A DNA stretch of 64,000 nt from Hyphomonas sp. (GCA_013791775.1 VMTE01000051.1:1-64000), one strand, 5' to 3'. Numbered from the stretch's first letter, positions 1 to 10,121 are shown. Program-made: numbers and translations. Notes: generated by a model from the sequence alone, not told the origin.

Positions 1-350
1 ACAAGGCGGCGCGGGCTGCAGCAGAATCGGTGGGCGCCGTGAACCCGTATCTCTGGCGCGCCACGCTGGACACGATGGCCGCCCTGCCCGTGCAGAGCGC
101 GGACCCGATCGGCGGCCTGGTCATCTACGACTGGAAGAGCTTCGAGGCCGCCCCGGACGAGCGCATCAAGGCGACCGTCTATATTCTTGACTCGCGCCTG
201 CGCGCCGATGGCGTGAAAGTCAGCATCTACCGCCAGGTCAATGCCGAAGGCACCTGGACCGATGCGGGCGTTGACGTGGAAACCGGCCAGCAACTCGAAA
301 ACAAGATTCTCGAGCGGGCCCGGCTTCTTAAGGCATCCGAGATCGGCTAA
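1..350 (+). CDS. DUF3576 domain protein, 5' end cut by window
   Basis: The reading frame is open from base 3 and enters the window already in coding sequence, so the N-terminus is missing. A GTG at 30 is internal, because family members read through NPYLWRA here. The visible part has the DUF3576 pattern: NPYLWRATLDT, then a SADPIGG/DWKS segment and a VYILDSRLRADG strand. This family is usually a short exported lipoprotein of unknown function, and any signal peptide would lie outside the window. It sits 47 bases upstream of leuS in the same direction, which is its usual place in Caulobacter-type genomes as I know them. Family assignment is from memory of the motif. Confidence 0.8.
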   Translation, partial: KAARAAAESVGAVNPYLWRATLDTMAALPVQSADPIGGLVIYDWKSFEAAPDERIKATVYILDSRLRADGVKVSIYRQVNAEGTWTDAGVDVETGQQLENKILERARLLKASEIG

Positions 351-397
351 AGGGCCGGACTTCGACTTCACTTCTGATGCCTTAGAGGGAGCCCCCC

Positions 398-2962
398 ATG
401 GCAACCCGGTATGATCCGCAGTCGGCGGAGCCCAGATGGCGTGATGCCTGGGCCGCAGCCGACCTGTTCCGCGCGAAACGTCCGGCCGACGCCGCTGGCG
501 CGCCGAAGGCGTACATCCTCGAGATGTTCCCCTACCCGTCGGGCCGCCTGCACATGGGCCATGTGCGCAACTACGCGATGGGCGATGTGGTTGCCCGCCA
601 CCGCCGCGCCAAGGGTTATAATGTCCTCCACCCGATGGGCTGGGACGCGTTCGGCATGCCGGCCGAGAATGCCGCGATGGAACGCGGGATTCATCCCGGC
701 AAATGGACCTATGCCAACATCGACGCCATGAAGGCGCAGTTCAAGAAGCTCGGCCTGTCGCTGGACTGGAGCCGGGAGTTCGCGACCTGCGATCCGGAAT
801 ACTACGGCGCCCAGCAGGCGCTGTTCCTGAAGATGCTGGACAAGGGCCTCGTCTATCGCAAGGCCTCGAAGGTGAACTGGGATCCGGTGGACAACACCGT
901 GCTCGCCAACGAACAGGTGATCGATGGACGCGGCTGGCGCTCCGGCGCCATCGTCGAACAGCGCGAGCTGACGCAATGGTTCTTCCGGATCACGGCGTAT
1001 GCGGACGACCTGCTGACCGAAGTGCAGAAGCTGGAGCGCTGGCCCGAGAAGGTCCGCACGATGCAGGCGAACTGGATCGGCAAGTCCGAAGGGCTGCAGC
1101 TGCGCTTCGACTTTGCCGGCAAGGCGCCCGCCGGGTTCGAAAGCGGCATCGAGGTGTTCACGACGCGCCCCGACACCTTATTCGGCGCAAGTTTCGTGGC
1201 AATCTCGCCCGACCATCCGCTGACGATCCAGATGGCCGAGACGTCGGACGCGCTGAAAGCCTTCCGCGCGAAATGCGCGCAGATCGGCACCAGCGAGGAA
1301 GCGATCGAGAAAGCCGAGAAGCTCGGCTTCGATACCGGCCTTACCGTGGCACACCCTTTCATTGAAGGCGCCACGCTGCCGGTCTGGGCCGCGAACTTCG
1401 TGCTGATGGGCTATGGTACCGGCGCGATCTTCGGCTGCCCGGCGCATGACCAGCGCGACATCGACTTTGCCCGCAAGTTCGGCCTGAACGTCACGCCGGT
1501 CGTGCTGCCGCCGGACGCCGATCCCGAGACTTTCGACGTGGGCGACAAGGCCTATACGGGGCCAGGGCGGATCTTCAATTCGGGCTTTCTCGACGGATTG
1601 CCGGTGGACGAGGCCAAGCGCCAGGCCATTGCGCGGATCGAAGCGGCGGGCCATGGTCAGGGTACGGTCAATTACCGCCTGCGCGACTGGGGCGTCTCGC
1701 GCCAGCGCTATTGGGGCTGCCCGATCCCGGTGATCCATTGCGAGGATTGCGGCATCGTGCCGGTTCCGGCCGCCGACTTGCCGGTGCGCCTGCCGGATGA
1801 TGTGACCTTCGACCAGCCGGGCAATCCGCTGGAGCGCCACCCGACCTGGAAGCAGGTGGCGTGCCCGACGTGCAACAAGCCCGCGCGGCGCGAGACCGAC
1901 ACGCTGGACACGTTCGTGGACAGTTCCTGGTATTATGCCCGCTTTGCGAGCAGCGATGACCCGGCCGAGCGCGCCTACTGGCTGCCCGTGGATCAGTATG
2001 TCGGCGGCGTCGAGCACGCCGTGCTGCACCTTCTCTATTCCCGCTTCTTTGCCCGGGCGATGCGCGATTGCGGCGAACTTGACCTGCCTTCGGGCGAGCC
2101 GTTTGCGGGTCTCTTCACGCAAGGCATGGTGACGCACGAGACCTACCGGGCGGCCGGCGGCACATGGCTTGAGCCGGGCGCCGTCACGCGCGACGGCGCG
2201 GCGGTGACCGAAACAGCAACCGGCAAGCCGGTCGAGGTCGGCGCCATCGAGAAGATGTCGAAGTCCAAGAAGAACACGGTCGATCCGGACGCGATTGTGG
2301 CCACCTATGGCGCGGATGTTGCGCGCTGGTTTGTCCTGTCGGACTCCCCGCCGGAGCGCGATGTGGAATGGACGCAGGCCGGGGTTGAAGGCGCGGGCCG
2401 GTTTGCCCAGCGTATCTGGAGCCTCGCCGACAGCCTGCCCGCCGCCCCCTACCCTGCCCCGGGCGAGGATGCGGCATCGCTTGAACTGCGCCGGGTCAGC
2501 CACCGCGCCGTCCTCAATGTGGACAAGGCGATTGACGAGTTCCGGTTCAATTCGGCCATCGCGGCGATCCATGAATGGGTCAATGCACTGAAGAAGGCCG
2601 AACAGGCCGAGGGGCTGACCGGCGCCCGCGCGGAAGCCCTGTCGATGCTGGCGCGCTGCGTGACGCCGTTCATGCCCCACCTCGCGGAGAGCGTGTGGGA
2701 GCGGATCGGCGGCGAGGGGTTCGTTTCCGCCGCCGCCTGGCCCGAGGCCGATCCGGCCCTGACAACCGACGATTCGGTGACGCTGGCGGTTCAGGTGAAC
2801 GGCAAGCGGCGGGGCGAAATCACTGTCGCCAAGGATCTCGGCAACGACGCCGTGGAGGCCGCCGCCCGGGCCTTGCCTGAGGTTGAAGCCTTCATTGCCG
2901 GCAAGGACGTGAAGAAAACCATTGTCGTTCCCGGACGCATCGTGAATATCGTGGTGGCATGA
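398..2962 (+). CDS. leuS: Leucyl-tRNA synthetase
   Basis: Class I aminoacyl-tRNA synthetase that charges tRNA-Leu in the cytoplasm. The 854-residue length is normal for bacterial LeuRS. The HIGH signature appears as HMGH at residues 52-55 within [12 protein letters not shown], and KMSKS is at residues 619-623. Between them are the editing (CP1) region with [10 protein letters not shown] and a zinc-ribbon-like segment with CEDC and CPTC. The C-terminal anticodon-binding part ends in VNGKRRGEI. The ATG at 398 is preceded by a GGGAG ribosome-binding site about 8 bases upstream. The stop overlaps the lptE start by 4 bases, so leuS, lptE and holA are probably one transcript. Confidence 0.99.
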   Translation: MATRYDPQSAEPRWRDAWAAADLFRAKRPADAAGAPKAYILEMFPYPSGRLHMGHVRNYAMGDVVARHRRAKGYNVLHPMGWDAFGMPAENAAMERGIHPGKWTYANIDAMKAQFKKLGLSLDWSREFATCDPEYYGAQQALFLKMLDKGLVYRKASKVNWDPVDNTVLANEQVIDGRGWRSGAIVEQRELTQWFFRITAYADDLLTEVQKLERWPEKVRTMQANWIGKSEGLQLRFDFAGKAPAGFESGIEVFTTRPDTLFGASFVAISPDHPLTIQMAETSDALKAFRAKCAQIGTSEEAIEKAEKLGFDTGLTVAHPFIEGATLPVWAANFVLMGYGTGAIFGCPAHDQRDIDFARKFGLNVTPVVLPPDADPETFDVGDKAYTGPGRIFNSGFLDGLPVDEAKRQAIARIEAAGHGQGTVNYRLRDWGVSRQRYWGCPIPVIHCEDCGIVPVPAADLPVRLPDDVTFDQPGNPLERHPTWKQVACPTCNKPARRETDTLDTFVDSSWYYARFASSDDPAERAYWLPVDQYVGGVEHAVLHLLYSRFFARAMRDCGELDLPSGEPFAGLFTQGMVTHETYRAAGGTWLEPGAVTRDGAAVTETATGKPVEVGAIEKMSKSKKNTVDPDAIVATYGADVARWFVLSDSPPERDVEWTQAGVEGAGRFAQRIWSLADSLPAAPYPAPGEDAASLELRRVSHRAVLNVDKAIDEFRFNSAIAAIHEWVNALKKAEQAEGLTGARAEALSMLARCVTPFMPHLAESVWERIGGEGFVSAAAWPEADPALTTDDSVTLAVQVNGKRRGEITVAKDLGNDAVEAAARALPEVEAFIAGKDVKKTIVVPGRIVNIVVA

Positions 2963-3444
2963 AACGCCTCGCCGCCGCCCTGCTCATCGCCAGCCTCGGT
3001 GCCACACTTGGCGCCTGCGGGTTTCGTCCGGTCTATGCGCCGGTGGACGGCAAACTGGCCGATGGCGGCCTGATCGAAGTTGAAACCGTTCGCGGCCGCG
3101 CCGGGCACATGCTGCGCCAGGCGTTGCTTCAGGAACTGGCGCTCGGCGTGCCGGGCCTGACCGAACGGGTGACCCTGACGGTTGATCTCAACGACCAGCT
3201 CGCCCGCCTCGCCTTTCAGCCGGACGGCGCAGCGTCGCGCTCCAGCGTGCTCGCAACCGGAAACTATTCACTCTCAGGCGAGTCCGTTTCGGTGTCGGGG
3301 AGCGTCAATGTCGAGACCGGCTTCCTCGTGCCGGATTCGCCGTATGGCGACATTGCGGCCCAGACGAGCGCGTCGGACCGGGCCATGCGCATGTTGGCCA
3401 AACGGATCGCGGACGACATCCGCCTGAAATTCGCCGACAACTGA
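2959..3444 (+). CDS. lptE: LPS-assembly lipoprotein LptE
   Basis: Outer-membrane lipoprotein that plugs the LptD barrel and helps place lipopolysaccharide on the cell surface. The N-terminus is a lipoprotein signal: KR, a hydrophobic stretch, then LGAC with the acylated Cys at residue 20, followed by GFRPVYAP, the usual mature start of alphaproteobacterial LptE. The 161-residue length fits. The start overlaps leuS as ATGA and its stop overlaps the holA start as TGATG. The position between leuS and holA is conserved in Proteobacteria, which supports the call despite weak sequence conservation in this family. Confidence 0.93.
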   Translation: MKRLAAALLIASLGATLGACGFRPVYAPVDGKLADGGLIEVETVRGRAGHMLRQALLQELALGVPGLTERVTLTVDLNDQLARLAFQPDGAASRSSVLATGNYSLSGESVSVSGSVNVETGFLVPDSPYGDIAAQTSASDRAMRMLAKRIADDIRLKFADN

Positions 3445-4475
3445 TGCTGCACAAGGGCCGGCAAGCTGAAAGCTTTGCCCGGCGTCCCGGCGACGGCATC
3501 TGGGCGGTCGTGGCGTTCTCCGACGACGAAGGCCTTGCCTCGGATGCGGCCCAGTCGGTGCTGGCGGCCTGGGGCGGCAAGGCCGGACTGGATGTCACGG
3601 TCCTGGATGACGATGCGATCCGGAAGGATCCATCCCTTCTGTTTGATGCGCTTGAAGCGGTGTCCCTGCTCGGTGACGCGCGCGCCGTGCGGGTGCGCAC
3701 GAGCGGCGACAAGATTGCGGCGCTCCTGATCGAAGCCATCGAAGCGGGGGACGCGGCGCCGGACCGATACGCCGCCCGCCTCGTCGTCGAGACCGGCAGC
3801 CTCGCGTCAAAGTCGAAACTCAGAATCGCGGCTGAGAAGGCGGCGCGCACCGCCTGTCTCCAGCTCTTCGCCGACGAGGCAGGCGATATCGGCGACCGGG
3901 TGCGCGCTGCCTTGCTCGCCGACGGCGCCACTATCTCTGACGACGCGCTGGAGCTGTTCACCGGCGACCTTCCCGGCCACCGGGCCATTGCCAATGCCGA
4001 GATCGAAAAGCTCGCGCTTTTTTCCAGAGGTCTCGGCCGGCCGGTCGGGGTCGAAGATGTCCGCGCGCTGACCGCGACCAGCTTGCGCCAGGACATGAGC
4101 GGCGTGCTGATCGCCGCGCTTGATGGCCGCCCGGCCGATGCCCACAATGCGCTCGACCGTTTGACCGAGGCCGGCACCAGCCCGATCTCGATCCTGCGCT
4201 CCCTGCAGATGGAAACCCTCCGCATGCTGAGCGCGCATGAAAAGACTGCTGCGGGCGATTCCAATCCGGGCCGGAGCCTTCGCCCGCCCATCTGGCCGAA
4301 CGAGTGGCCCGCATTCCGTAGCCGGATGAATGCCTGGCCGCCCAAGCGGCTGATGCGCATCATGGAGCGCATCCATGATGCAGAACGGCAGGCCAAGACG
4401 GCAGGGCCGACGGCCGAGCCGATCGTCCGCCTACTGATTAACGATTTGGCAAGAGCTGCCGAAGCGGCCCGCTGA
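3444..4475 (+). CDS. holA: DNA polymerase III delta subunit
   Basis: Delta subunit of the clamp loader, which opens the beta clamp during replication. The 343-residue protein is near the family length. It has a degenerate AAA+ fold in the first half and an all-alpha C-terminal domain with LTEAGTSPISILRSLQMETLRML. As in other delta subunits, no Walker A motif is visible. The start codon overlaps the lptE stop. It ends 3 bases short of the convergent parB gene, with no room for a separate terminator. Confidence 0.93.
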   Translation: MLHKGRQAESFARRPGDGIWAVVAFSDDEGLASDAAQSVLAAWGGKAGLDVTVLDDDAIRKDPSLLFDALEAVSLLGDARAVRVRTSGDKIAALLIEAIEAGDAAPDRYAARLVVETGSLASKSKLRIAAEKAARTACLQLFADEAGDIGDRVRAALLADGATISDDALELFTGDLPGHRAIANAEIEKLALFSRGLGRPVGVEDVRALTATSLRQDMSGVLIAALDGRPADAHNALDRLTEAGTSPISILRSLQMETLRMLSAHEKTAAGDSNPGRSLRPPIWPNEWPAFRSRMNAWPPKRLMRIMERIHDAERQAKTAGPTAEPIVRLLINDLARAAEAAR

Positions 4476-4478
4476 CGC

Positions 4479-5420
4479 TCACGGCCGGCGTTTTGCCGTC
4501 AGGCGTTTGCAGACTTCATCGAGCTGTTCGAGATCGCGGTACTTGATCCGGATCTCGCCCCCTTCCCGGCCGTGGCGGATATCGACCACGAGGCCCAGCT
4601 CGCGGCTGATGTCGGCTTCCAGCGCCTCGGTATCAACGTCCTTCTCGGGCGCCGGTTTCGGCGGCATGGACTTGGTTTCCAGCGGCACGCTCTCGCGCGA
4701 CTCGCGCGCCTTGGCTTCCAGTTCGCGCACGCTGAAGCCGCGTTCGATGGCCATCTGGATCAACGCTTCGGGGTCGGCGCCGCCTAGCGCGGCGCGCGCA
4801 TGGCCGGCGCTGATGCGCCCTTCGCGGACGTGGCGGCGGGCGGTTTCGGGCAGCTGCAGCAGGCGGAGCGTGTTCGAGATATGAACGCGGCTCTTGCCAA
4901 CGCTGGCGGCGAGGCTGTCCTGCGTCCGGCCGAACCGTTTGATCAGCGCGTCGTAGGCCTCGGCCTCGTCGATGGCATTCAGGTCGGCGCGCTGGACGTT
5001 CTCGATGATGCCGATTTCGAGCAGGGCGAGTTCGTCAACATCCTTGACCACGGCCGGAATGGAGGTGAGGCCCGCCATGCGCGCCGCGCGCCACCGGCGC
5101 TCTCCGGCGATGATCTGGTACTTGCCGGCCTCTTTCGGATCCGGCCGCACGAGGATGGCCTGGAGGACGCCCTTGGTCTTCAGCGACTCGGCGAGTTCGC
5201 GCAGTTCGGCGTCGTCAAAGCTGCGGCGCGGCTGCGCCGGGTTGCGCCGGATATGATCGATATTGATCTCGTTCGGACGCTCGGTCGGCGGTAAGTCCGG
5301 TGTGGGTCCTGCCGCTGGCGGACGGGTCGTGCCCATCGCTTCCACTTCGCCGATCAGCGCCGAGAGGCCGCGTCCCAGCCGCGAGACTTTGCGGCCATCA
5401 TCTTGGGGATCGCCGCTCAT
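4479..5420 (-). CDS. parB: Chromosome-partitioning protein ParB
   Basis: CTP-dependent DNA clamp that loads at parS sites and spreads to build the origin-proximal segregation complex. Visible parts are the GERRWR box at residues 106-111 and ENVQR at 140-144 (the CTP-binding and arginine-patch motifs), a helix-turn-helix around KSRVHISNTLRLLQL, and a C-terminal dimerisation domain. The 313-residue length is typical. The start overlaps the parA stop by 4 bases (ATGA), so parA and parB are translationally coupled. Two perfect parS sites lie 1.4-1.9 kb from the parB start. Confidence 0.98.
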   Translation of the reverse strand: MSGDPQDDGRKVSRLGRGLSALIGEVEAMGTTRPPAAGPTPDLPPTERPNEINIDHIRRNPAQPRRSFDDAELRELAESLKTKGVLQAILVRPDPKEAGKYQIIAGERRWRAARMAGLTSIPAVVKDVDELALLEIGIIENVQRADLNAIDEAEAYDALIKRFGRTQDSLAASVGKSRVHISNTLRLLQLPETARRHVREGRISAGHARAALGGADPEALIQMAIERGFSVRELEAKARESRESVPLETKSMPPKPAPEKDVDTEALEADISRELGLVVDIRHGREGGEIRIKYRDLEQLDEVCKRLTAKRRP

Positions 5421-6223
5421 GCTACCCGCGCCTTCTCGCGCTGAAGAACCTCCGATGCGAGACGGATATACGCCTCACTGCCCGGGCAACGGTAATCATA
5501 GAGAAGGGCTGGCTTGCCGAAAGACGGCGCTTCCGACAGGCGGACGTTGCGCGGGATGACGGTGTTGTAGACCTTGCTGCCGAAGAAGGCGCGGACCTCG
5601 TTGGCCACCTGATCGGACAGCGAGTTGCGCCGGTCATACATCGTCAGCACCACGCCCTGGATTTCGAGGGTCGGGTTGAGACCGGAGCGGACGACCTCGA
5701 CGGTGCGCAGAAGCTGCGACAGACCTTCGAGCGCCAGGAACTCGCACTGCAGCGGAACCAGCAACGCATCCGACGCGGTCATCGCGTTCATGGTCAAAGC
5801 CGACAGCGACGGCGGGCAGTCGATCAGCACATAATCATACTTAACGAGGTCGCCGGTTTCGGCGCGCGCGATATAGGTCTGAAGCGCTTCCTTGAGACGG
5901 TAGGAACGGTGGGTGTCGCCCGCGAGTTCGGTTTCCACCCCGGACAGGTTCTCGTCTCCGGGGATGATGTCGAGGCGCGGCACGATGGTGGAGAGCACCG
6001 CCTCCTCGAGCGGAATCCGGTCCACGACCAGATCGTAGGAGGTGCGCAGCCGTTCGGCGCGCGAGATTCCGAGTCCGGTCGATGCGTTGCCCTGGGCATC
6101 GAAATCGACGATCAGGACGCGCCGGCCGACGGCGGCGAGCGCGGTGCCCAGATTGATGGAGGTCGTCGTTTTACCGACACCGCCCTTCTGGTTCACAACG
6201 GCAAATATTCTAGGCCTGGCCAT
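5417..6223 (-). CDS. parA: Chromosome-partitioning ATPase ParA
   Basis: Deviant Walker-type ATPase that drives movement of ParB-parS complexes. The Walker A motif KGGVGKTT is at residues 13-20, followed by DFDAQGNASTGLG and DCPPSLSALTMNAM. I chose the ATG at 6223, giving MARPRIFAVVNQKGG and 268 residues, with a GGGAGG about 12 bases upstream. The frame stays open to a TTG at 6247, which would add eight unremarkable residues. The start lies inside the 3' end of rsmG, so rsmG, parA and parB are probably co-transcribed. Confidence 0.97.
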   Translation of the reverse strand: MARPRIFAVVNQKGGVGKTTTSINLGTALAAVGRRVLIVDFDAQGNASTGLGISRAERLRTSYDLVVDRIPLEEAVLSTIVPRLDIIPGDENLSGVETELAGDTHRSYRLKEALQTYIARAETGDLVKYDYVLIDCPPSLSALTMNAMTASDALLVPLQCEFLALEGLSQLLRTVEVVRSGLNPTLEIQGVVLTMYDRRNSLSDQVANEVRAFFGSKVYNTVIPRNVRLSEAPSFGKPALLYDYRCPGSEAYIRLASEVLQREKARVA

Positions 6224-6839
6224 GGCGTCTCGCAGCCTCCCGCACAATCAAGATTACCCCGGACCCACCACTGCGACTTGGAATCGCTTGATACGCGAAA
6301 TTCCACCTTTGCCGGGCTGCCGTCAATTCATCTTTCCAGCGTTCGCCTTTCGGGAAAACCCCTGTTGCACCTTTGCACAGCCAGGGCGCAGCATAATCGA
6401 GCAATTCCGGAAGCGGCGCGAAGGCCCGTGCGGTGACATATTCGGCCTGGATCGGCGGCGCCGCCTCGACCCGGCCTTGGTGGACCGTGGCCGGAAGGCC
6501 CGCTGCCTCGATCGCCGCGCGAAGGAACGCGCACTTCTTCCCGACACTTTCGATCAGGGTGACGTGTCCGGCAGGACGGGCTGCGGCGATGATCAATCCC
6601 GGAAAGCCGGCGCCCGAGCCCAGGTCCACGACCCGGGCCGTGTCCGGAATCCGGTCAAGCAGCTGCACCGAATCGCCGACATGCCGGGTCCAGATCTGCG
6701 GCCATTCGTTCGGCCCGATCAGATTACTGCGTGTGCGCCAGTCGTCGAGCGTCGCAATGATGATATCAAGGCGCGCCAATGTTTCACGTGAAACATCGTG
6801 GGCGGCGAGAAACGCCGCGCGATCATTTGAGTCTGTCAT
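6210..6839 (-). CDS. rsmG: 16S rRNA (guanine527-N7)-methyltransferase RsmG (GidB)
   Basis: SAM-dependent enzyme that methylates G527 of 16S rRNA. The SAM-binding loop reads VVDLGSGAGFPGL, and the 209-residue length is normal. The N-terminal DVSRET segment at residues 15-20 is encoded by a perfect parS site, so DNA partition signal and protein sequence coincide. It lies 3 bases downstream of mnmG and overlaps parA, forming the usual mnmG-rsmG-parA-parB series. Confidence 0.97.
   Translation of the reverse strand: MTDSNDRAAFLAAHDVSRETLARLDIIIATLDDWRTRSNLIGPNEWPQIWTRHVGDSVQLLDRIPDTARVVDLGSGAGFPGLIIAAARPAGHVTLIESVGKKCAFLRAAIEAAGLPATVHQGRVEAAPPIQAEYVTARAFAPLPELLDYAAPWLCKGATGVFPKGERWKDELTAARQRWNFAYQAIPSRSGGSGVILIVREAARRHGQA
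6780..6795. promoter_or_regulatory. parS: parS centromere-like site in rsmG
   Basis: Sixteen bases read TGTTTCACGTGAAACA, a perfect palindrome and an exact match to the bacterial parS consensus bound by ParB. It sits near the 5' end of rsmG, about 7.5 kb from the predicted origin, and is one of two perfect copies in the window. Confidence 0.95.
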
Positions 6840-6842
6840 TTT

Positions 6843-8708
6843 CTATCCCGTCCGGCGGACGCGTTTCACGTGGCCAAGCAAGGCCGTCAAGGCCCCCGGG
6901 GTCACCCCTTCGATCCGGGCGGCCTGGCCGAGCGTGACCGGACGCACCGCCTTGAGCTTCTGCCGGACCTCGTTCGACAGTCCGCCAATGGCGTCATAGT
7001 CGAGGCCGTCCGGAAGCGTCAGGGACTCGTCCCGGCGAAGCGCGGCGACGTCTTCGGACTGCCGGTCGAGATACGCCGCATACAGCGCCTCGATTTCGAT
7101 CTGGGCGCCGATCCCGTCCGGGATCGCTTCAAGCTCCGGCCAGATGGCGCGAAGATGCGCGAGCGTGATGTCCTTGTAGGAGAGGTATTCCCAGGCCGAC
7201 CGGACCCGGCCATCCTGGTTGACGGCCCAACCCGCCTTCACGGCCGCAGCCGGGGACAAGGTCAAAGCCCTGAGCATGGTCCGGGCGTCCTCGAGCGCGC
7301 GATGTTTCACGTGAAACATTCCAGCGCGCCCCGAGCCGACAACCCCGGCCTCGATCCCGCGCGGGGTCAGCCGCTGGTCGGCATTGTCCGCGCGAAGGGC
7401 AAGGCGGTATTCGGCGCGGGACGTAAACATCCGATAGGGCTCGGTCACGCCGCGTGTGACGAGGTCGTCGATCAGAACCCCGATATAGGCTTCGGCGCGG
7501 TCAAAGATCACGGGTTCCTTGCCGGCGGCCGCGCGCGCCGCATTGAGGCCGGCCATCAGGCCCTGGGCGCCGGCCTCTTCATATCCCGTCGTGCCGTTGA
7601 TCTGCCCGGCCAGATAGAGGCCCGAAAGCGCCTTCACCTCGAGCGCAGGCGACAGGGCACGCGGGTCCACATAATCATACTCGATGGCATAAGCGTGCTG
7701 GAGGATGGCGACATCCTCGAGGCCGGGAATGGTCCGGATGAACTGGTCCTGAATCTCCTCCGGAAGCGAGGTGGAGATGCCATTCGGATAGACGGTGTGA
7801 TCGTCCAGCCCTTCCGGTTCGAGGAAGATCTGGTGCCGGTCCCGGTCAGCGAAGCGGTGGACCTTGTCCTCGATGGAGGGACAGTAACGCGGACCGCGTC
7901 CGGCAATCGCGCCCGAGTAAACGGCCGACTGGTTGATGTTCTCGTCAATGATCCTGTGGGTCTCGGGCGTTGTCCAGGTGATGCCGCACGCAACCTGGCG
8001 CACGTCGATCTGCGCATTCAGGAAGCTGAACGGGATGGGCTGGTCATCGGCCGCTTGCATCTCCAGCCGGTCCCAATGGATCGTCCGGCCGTCGAGGCGG
8101 GCGGGGGTTCCGGTCTTGAGGCGGCCCATCGGCAGACCGAGGGCATACAGCCGGTCCGACAATCCGATGGCGGGGGCTTCGCCGACCCGGCCGGCCGGGA
8201 TGCGCTTCGCGCCGATATGAATGACGCCTTTGAGGAATGTGCCGGTGGTGATGACGACCTTGGCGGCGCGGTACACCGTTCCGGTGAGACCGGTGATGCC
8301 GGCGACCCTGCCATCGTCCACGATCAGGTCTTCGGCGCCGTCTTCGAGGATCGTCAGGTTGGGATAATCCGAGAGCTCGGCCTGCATCGCTTCGCGGTAA
8401 AGCTTCCGGTCGATCTGGGCGCGGGGGCCCCAGACGGCTGGACCCTTGGACCGGTTGAGCATCCGGAACTGGATGCCGGCCTTGTCGGCCATGCGGCCCA
8501 TGACCCCGTCCAGCGCATCAATCTCACGGACGAGGTGGCCCTTGCCGAGACCGCCGATGGCGGGGTTGCAACTCATCTCGCCGATGGTCGTGCGCTTGTG
8601 GGTGACCAGCGCCGTGCGCGCGCCGAAACGGGCGGCCGCGGCTGCGGCTTCGCAACCGGCATGGCCGCCGCCAATCACGATCACATCAAAGTCGGCCGGG
8701 TCCGGCAT
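6843..8708 (-). CDS. mnmG: tRNA uridine-5-carboxymethylaminomethyl modification enzyme MnmG (GidA)
   Basis: FAD- and folate-dependent subunit of the MnmE-MnmG complex that modifies the wobble uridine in tRNAs. The N-terminal FAD motif is [12 protein letters not shown] near residues 10-21, followed by [22 protein letters not shown]. The 621-residue length matches the family. A second parS site is inside the gene, where it encodes MFHVKH near residue 464. The start codon overlaps a TTAA-N7-TTAA motif. mnmE lies 65 bases upstream and rsmG 3 bases downstream on the same strand. Confidence 0.98.
   Translation of the reverse strand: MPDPADFDVIVIGGGHAGCEAAAAAARFGARTALVTHKRTTIGEMSCNPAIGGLGKGHLVREIDALDGVMGRMADKAGIQFRMLNRSKGPAVWGPRAQIDRKLYREAMQAELSDYPNLTILEDGAEDLIVDDGRVAGITGLTGTVYRAAKVVITTGTFLKGVIHIGAKRIPAGRVGEAPAIGLSDRLYALGLPMGRLKTGTPARLDGRTIHWDRLEMQAADDQPIPFSFLNAQIDVRQVACGITWTTPETHRIIDENINQSAVYSGAIAGRGPRYCPSIEDKVHRFADRDRHQIFLEPEGLDDHTVYPNGISTSLPEEIQDQFIRTIPGLEDVAILQHAYAIEYDYVDPRALSPALEVKALSGLYLAGQINGTTGYEEAGAQGLMAGLNAARAAAGKEPVIFDRAEAYIGVLIDDLVTRGVTEPYRMFTSRAEYRLALRADNADQRLTPRGIEAGVVGSGRAGMFHVKHRALEDARTMLRALTLSPAAAVKAGWAVNQDGRVRSAWEYLSYKDITLAHLRAIWPELEAIPDGIGAQIEIEALYAAYLDRQSEDVAALRRDESLTLPDGLDYDAIGGLSNEVRQKLKAVRPVTLGQAARIEGVTPGALTALLGHVKRVRRTG
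7303..7318. promoter_or_regulatory. parS: parS centromere-like site in mnmG
   Basis: A second exact 16-base parS palindrome, identical to the copy at 6780 and 523 bases from it. It lies inside the mnmG coding region. Two close perfect sites near parAB and the predicted origin are what a chromosomal ParB loading zone looks like. Confidence 0.95.
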
Positions 8709-8722
8709 TAACCATCTCTTAA
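8708..8722. promoter_or_regulatory. CtrA-box-like motif at the mnmG start
   Basis: The bases read TTAA, then CCATCTC, then TTAA: an exact TTAA-N7-TTAA CtrA full-site pattern. It covers the first base of the mnmG start codon and the bases just upstream, in the mnmE-mnmG gap. By eye only one other perfect copy exists in the window, at the predicted origin. A site here could block mnmG translation signals or transcription, but function is inferred only from the motif. Confidence 0.5.
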
Positions 8723-8773
8723 GGTGGGGGTTCGGCCGGGTATATAGCGCCGGGCGCCCTCAATCCCTAGAGC

Positions 8774-10105
8774 CTATTTCCCGATGCAGAACCGGGAGAA
8801 GACCGCGCCAAGAATATCCTCGACCCCGATCTCGCCGATGATCGCTCGCATCTCCCGGATGGCCAGGCGGAGGTCTTCGGCGACGAGTTCGAAGCCGAGG
8901 TCCTGGTCCAGCGCCGTCCGGGCGGAAGCCAGAGCGGCGAGCCCCCGGCCCAGTTTTTCTCGGTGGCGGGCCCGGGTGATGACGGGCGATTCCACCGATC
9001 CGGCGAGGGCAGCGATGCGGGCCGCGAGCCCGGCTTCGAGCGTTTCGAGGCCGGCGCCTTCCTTGGCACTGATAATAAAGTCAGCCGGGGCTATGCCTTC
9101 GGGGCCCGAAAGGTCCGCCTTGTTTACCACCCGAATCCCCTTGGGGGGCGGGTAGGGGAGGGGAGGGGGGCTCACCGGATCCGAGGCATCGACCAGCTGG
9201 ATGCAGAGGTCGGCGTCGTCGGCCGTCATCCTGGCGCGGCGGATTCCCTCGGCTTCGATCTCGTCTTCCGTTTCCCGCAAACCGGCGGTGTCCGCTATCC
9301 ACACAACCTGGCCTCCGAGCACCCGCCGGATCTCGATCACGTCGCGGGTCGTTCCCGGCCTTGCGGTGACGATGGCCGCCTCGCGTCCGGCGAGCCGGTT
9401 GAGCAGTGTGGACTTGCCGGCATTCGGTGCGCCGATGATAGCGATGCGGAAACCGTCCCGGATACGTTCGCCGATGCCGCCATCACCGAGGGCGGCTTCG
9501 ACGTCTATCATCAGGCGGGCAACACCCTCGCGGACCGGAGCGGCGGCGCCGGACCCGACATCGCCCTCATCCGGAAAATCAACCATCACTTCGACCAGGG
9601 CGAGAAGCCCGGTCAGGTCATCTCGCCACGCATTGTAGATATTCGACAACCCGCCCGAGACTTGCCGGAGGGCCTGGGACTTTTGCGCGAGGGTCTCCGC
9701 TTCGATGAGATCGGCGACGCCTTCGGCTTCGGTCAGGTCGAGCTTGCCGGCTTCGAAGGCGCGGCGGGTGAACTCGCCGGGCTCGGCCAGCCGCACACCA
9801 TGCACCGCGGTCAGGGCGTCCAGGGCGTGCGCGATGACAGCCGGTCCGCCATGCAGATAGAGCTCGAGCGTGTCTTCGCCGGTATAGGAGTGCGGGGCAG
9901 GGGAGAAGAGGACGAGGCCTTCATCGACCTCCGCGCCGCGCAAATCCTGAATCCGGGTCAGCACCGCCCGCCGGGGTTCTGGCAACCCGGATGCCAATAG
10001 CTGGGCGCACACGTTGCGGACGGCAGGTCCGGAAACCCGCACGACGGCAATCGCCGACGGCGGCGGCCCGGAGGCGAGGGCGCAGATGGTGTCGGGCGCG
10101 CCCAT
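8774..10105 (-). CDS. mnmE: tRNA modification GTPase MnmE (TrmE)
   Basis: GTPase partner of MnmG in wobble-uridine modification. It has an N-terminal folate-binding domain, a helical domain and an inserted G domain with GAPNAGKST at residues 225-233 and DTAGLRETEDEIE as switch II. The protein ends in the required FCIGK motif, whose Cys is needed for the reaction, so it is complete at 443 residues. It lies 16 bases downstream of rho and 65 bases upstream of mnmG. Confidence 0.98.
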   Translation of the reverse strand: MGAPDTICALASGPPPSAIAVVRVSGPAVRNVCAQLLASGLPEPRRAVLTRIQDLRGAEVDEGLVLFSPAPHSYTGEDTLELYLHGGPAVIAHALDALTAVHGVRLAEPGEFTRRAFEAGKLDLTEAEGVADLIEAETLAQKSQALRQVSGGLSNIYNAWRDDLTGLLALVEVMVDFPDEGDVGSGAAAPVREGVARLMIDVEAALGDGGIGERIRDGFRIAIIGAPNAGKSTLLNRLAGREAAIVTARPGTTRDVIEIRRVLGGQVVWIADTAGLRETEDEIEAEGIRRARMTADDADLCIQLVDASDPVSPPPLPYPPPKGIRVVNKADLSGPEGIAPADFIISAKEGAGLETLEAGLAARIAALAGSVESPVITRARHREKLGRGLAALASARTALDQDLGFELVAEDLRLAIREMRAIIGEIGVEDILGAVFSRFCIGK

Positions 10106-10121
10106 CGGCAGGCGCCTCCTG

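Noticed and set aside
1178-2680. 500-codon open frame antisense to leuS
   Set aside because: It is a shadow of the leuS codon pattern and shows no recognisable family.
6224-6247. Upstream TTG start for parA
   Set aside because: It would add eight residues absent from ParA N-termini, and the ATG at 6223 has a usable ribosome-binding site.
6862-6877. Third parS-like site (CGTTTCACGTGG...)
   Set aside because: Only the left half and centre match the consensus; the right half does not, so ParB binding is doubtful.
6870-8711. Long open frame of 613 codons on the plus strand
   Set aside because: It is exactly antisense to mnmG, whose protein is unmistakable. Long antisense frames are expected in GC-rich genes with strong third-position bias.
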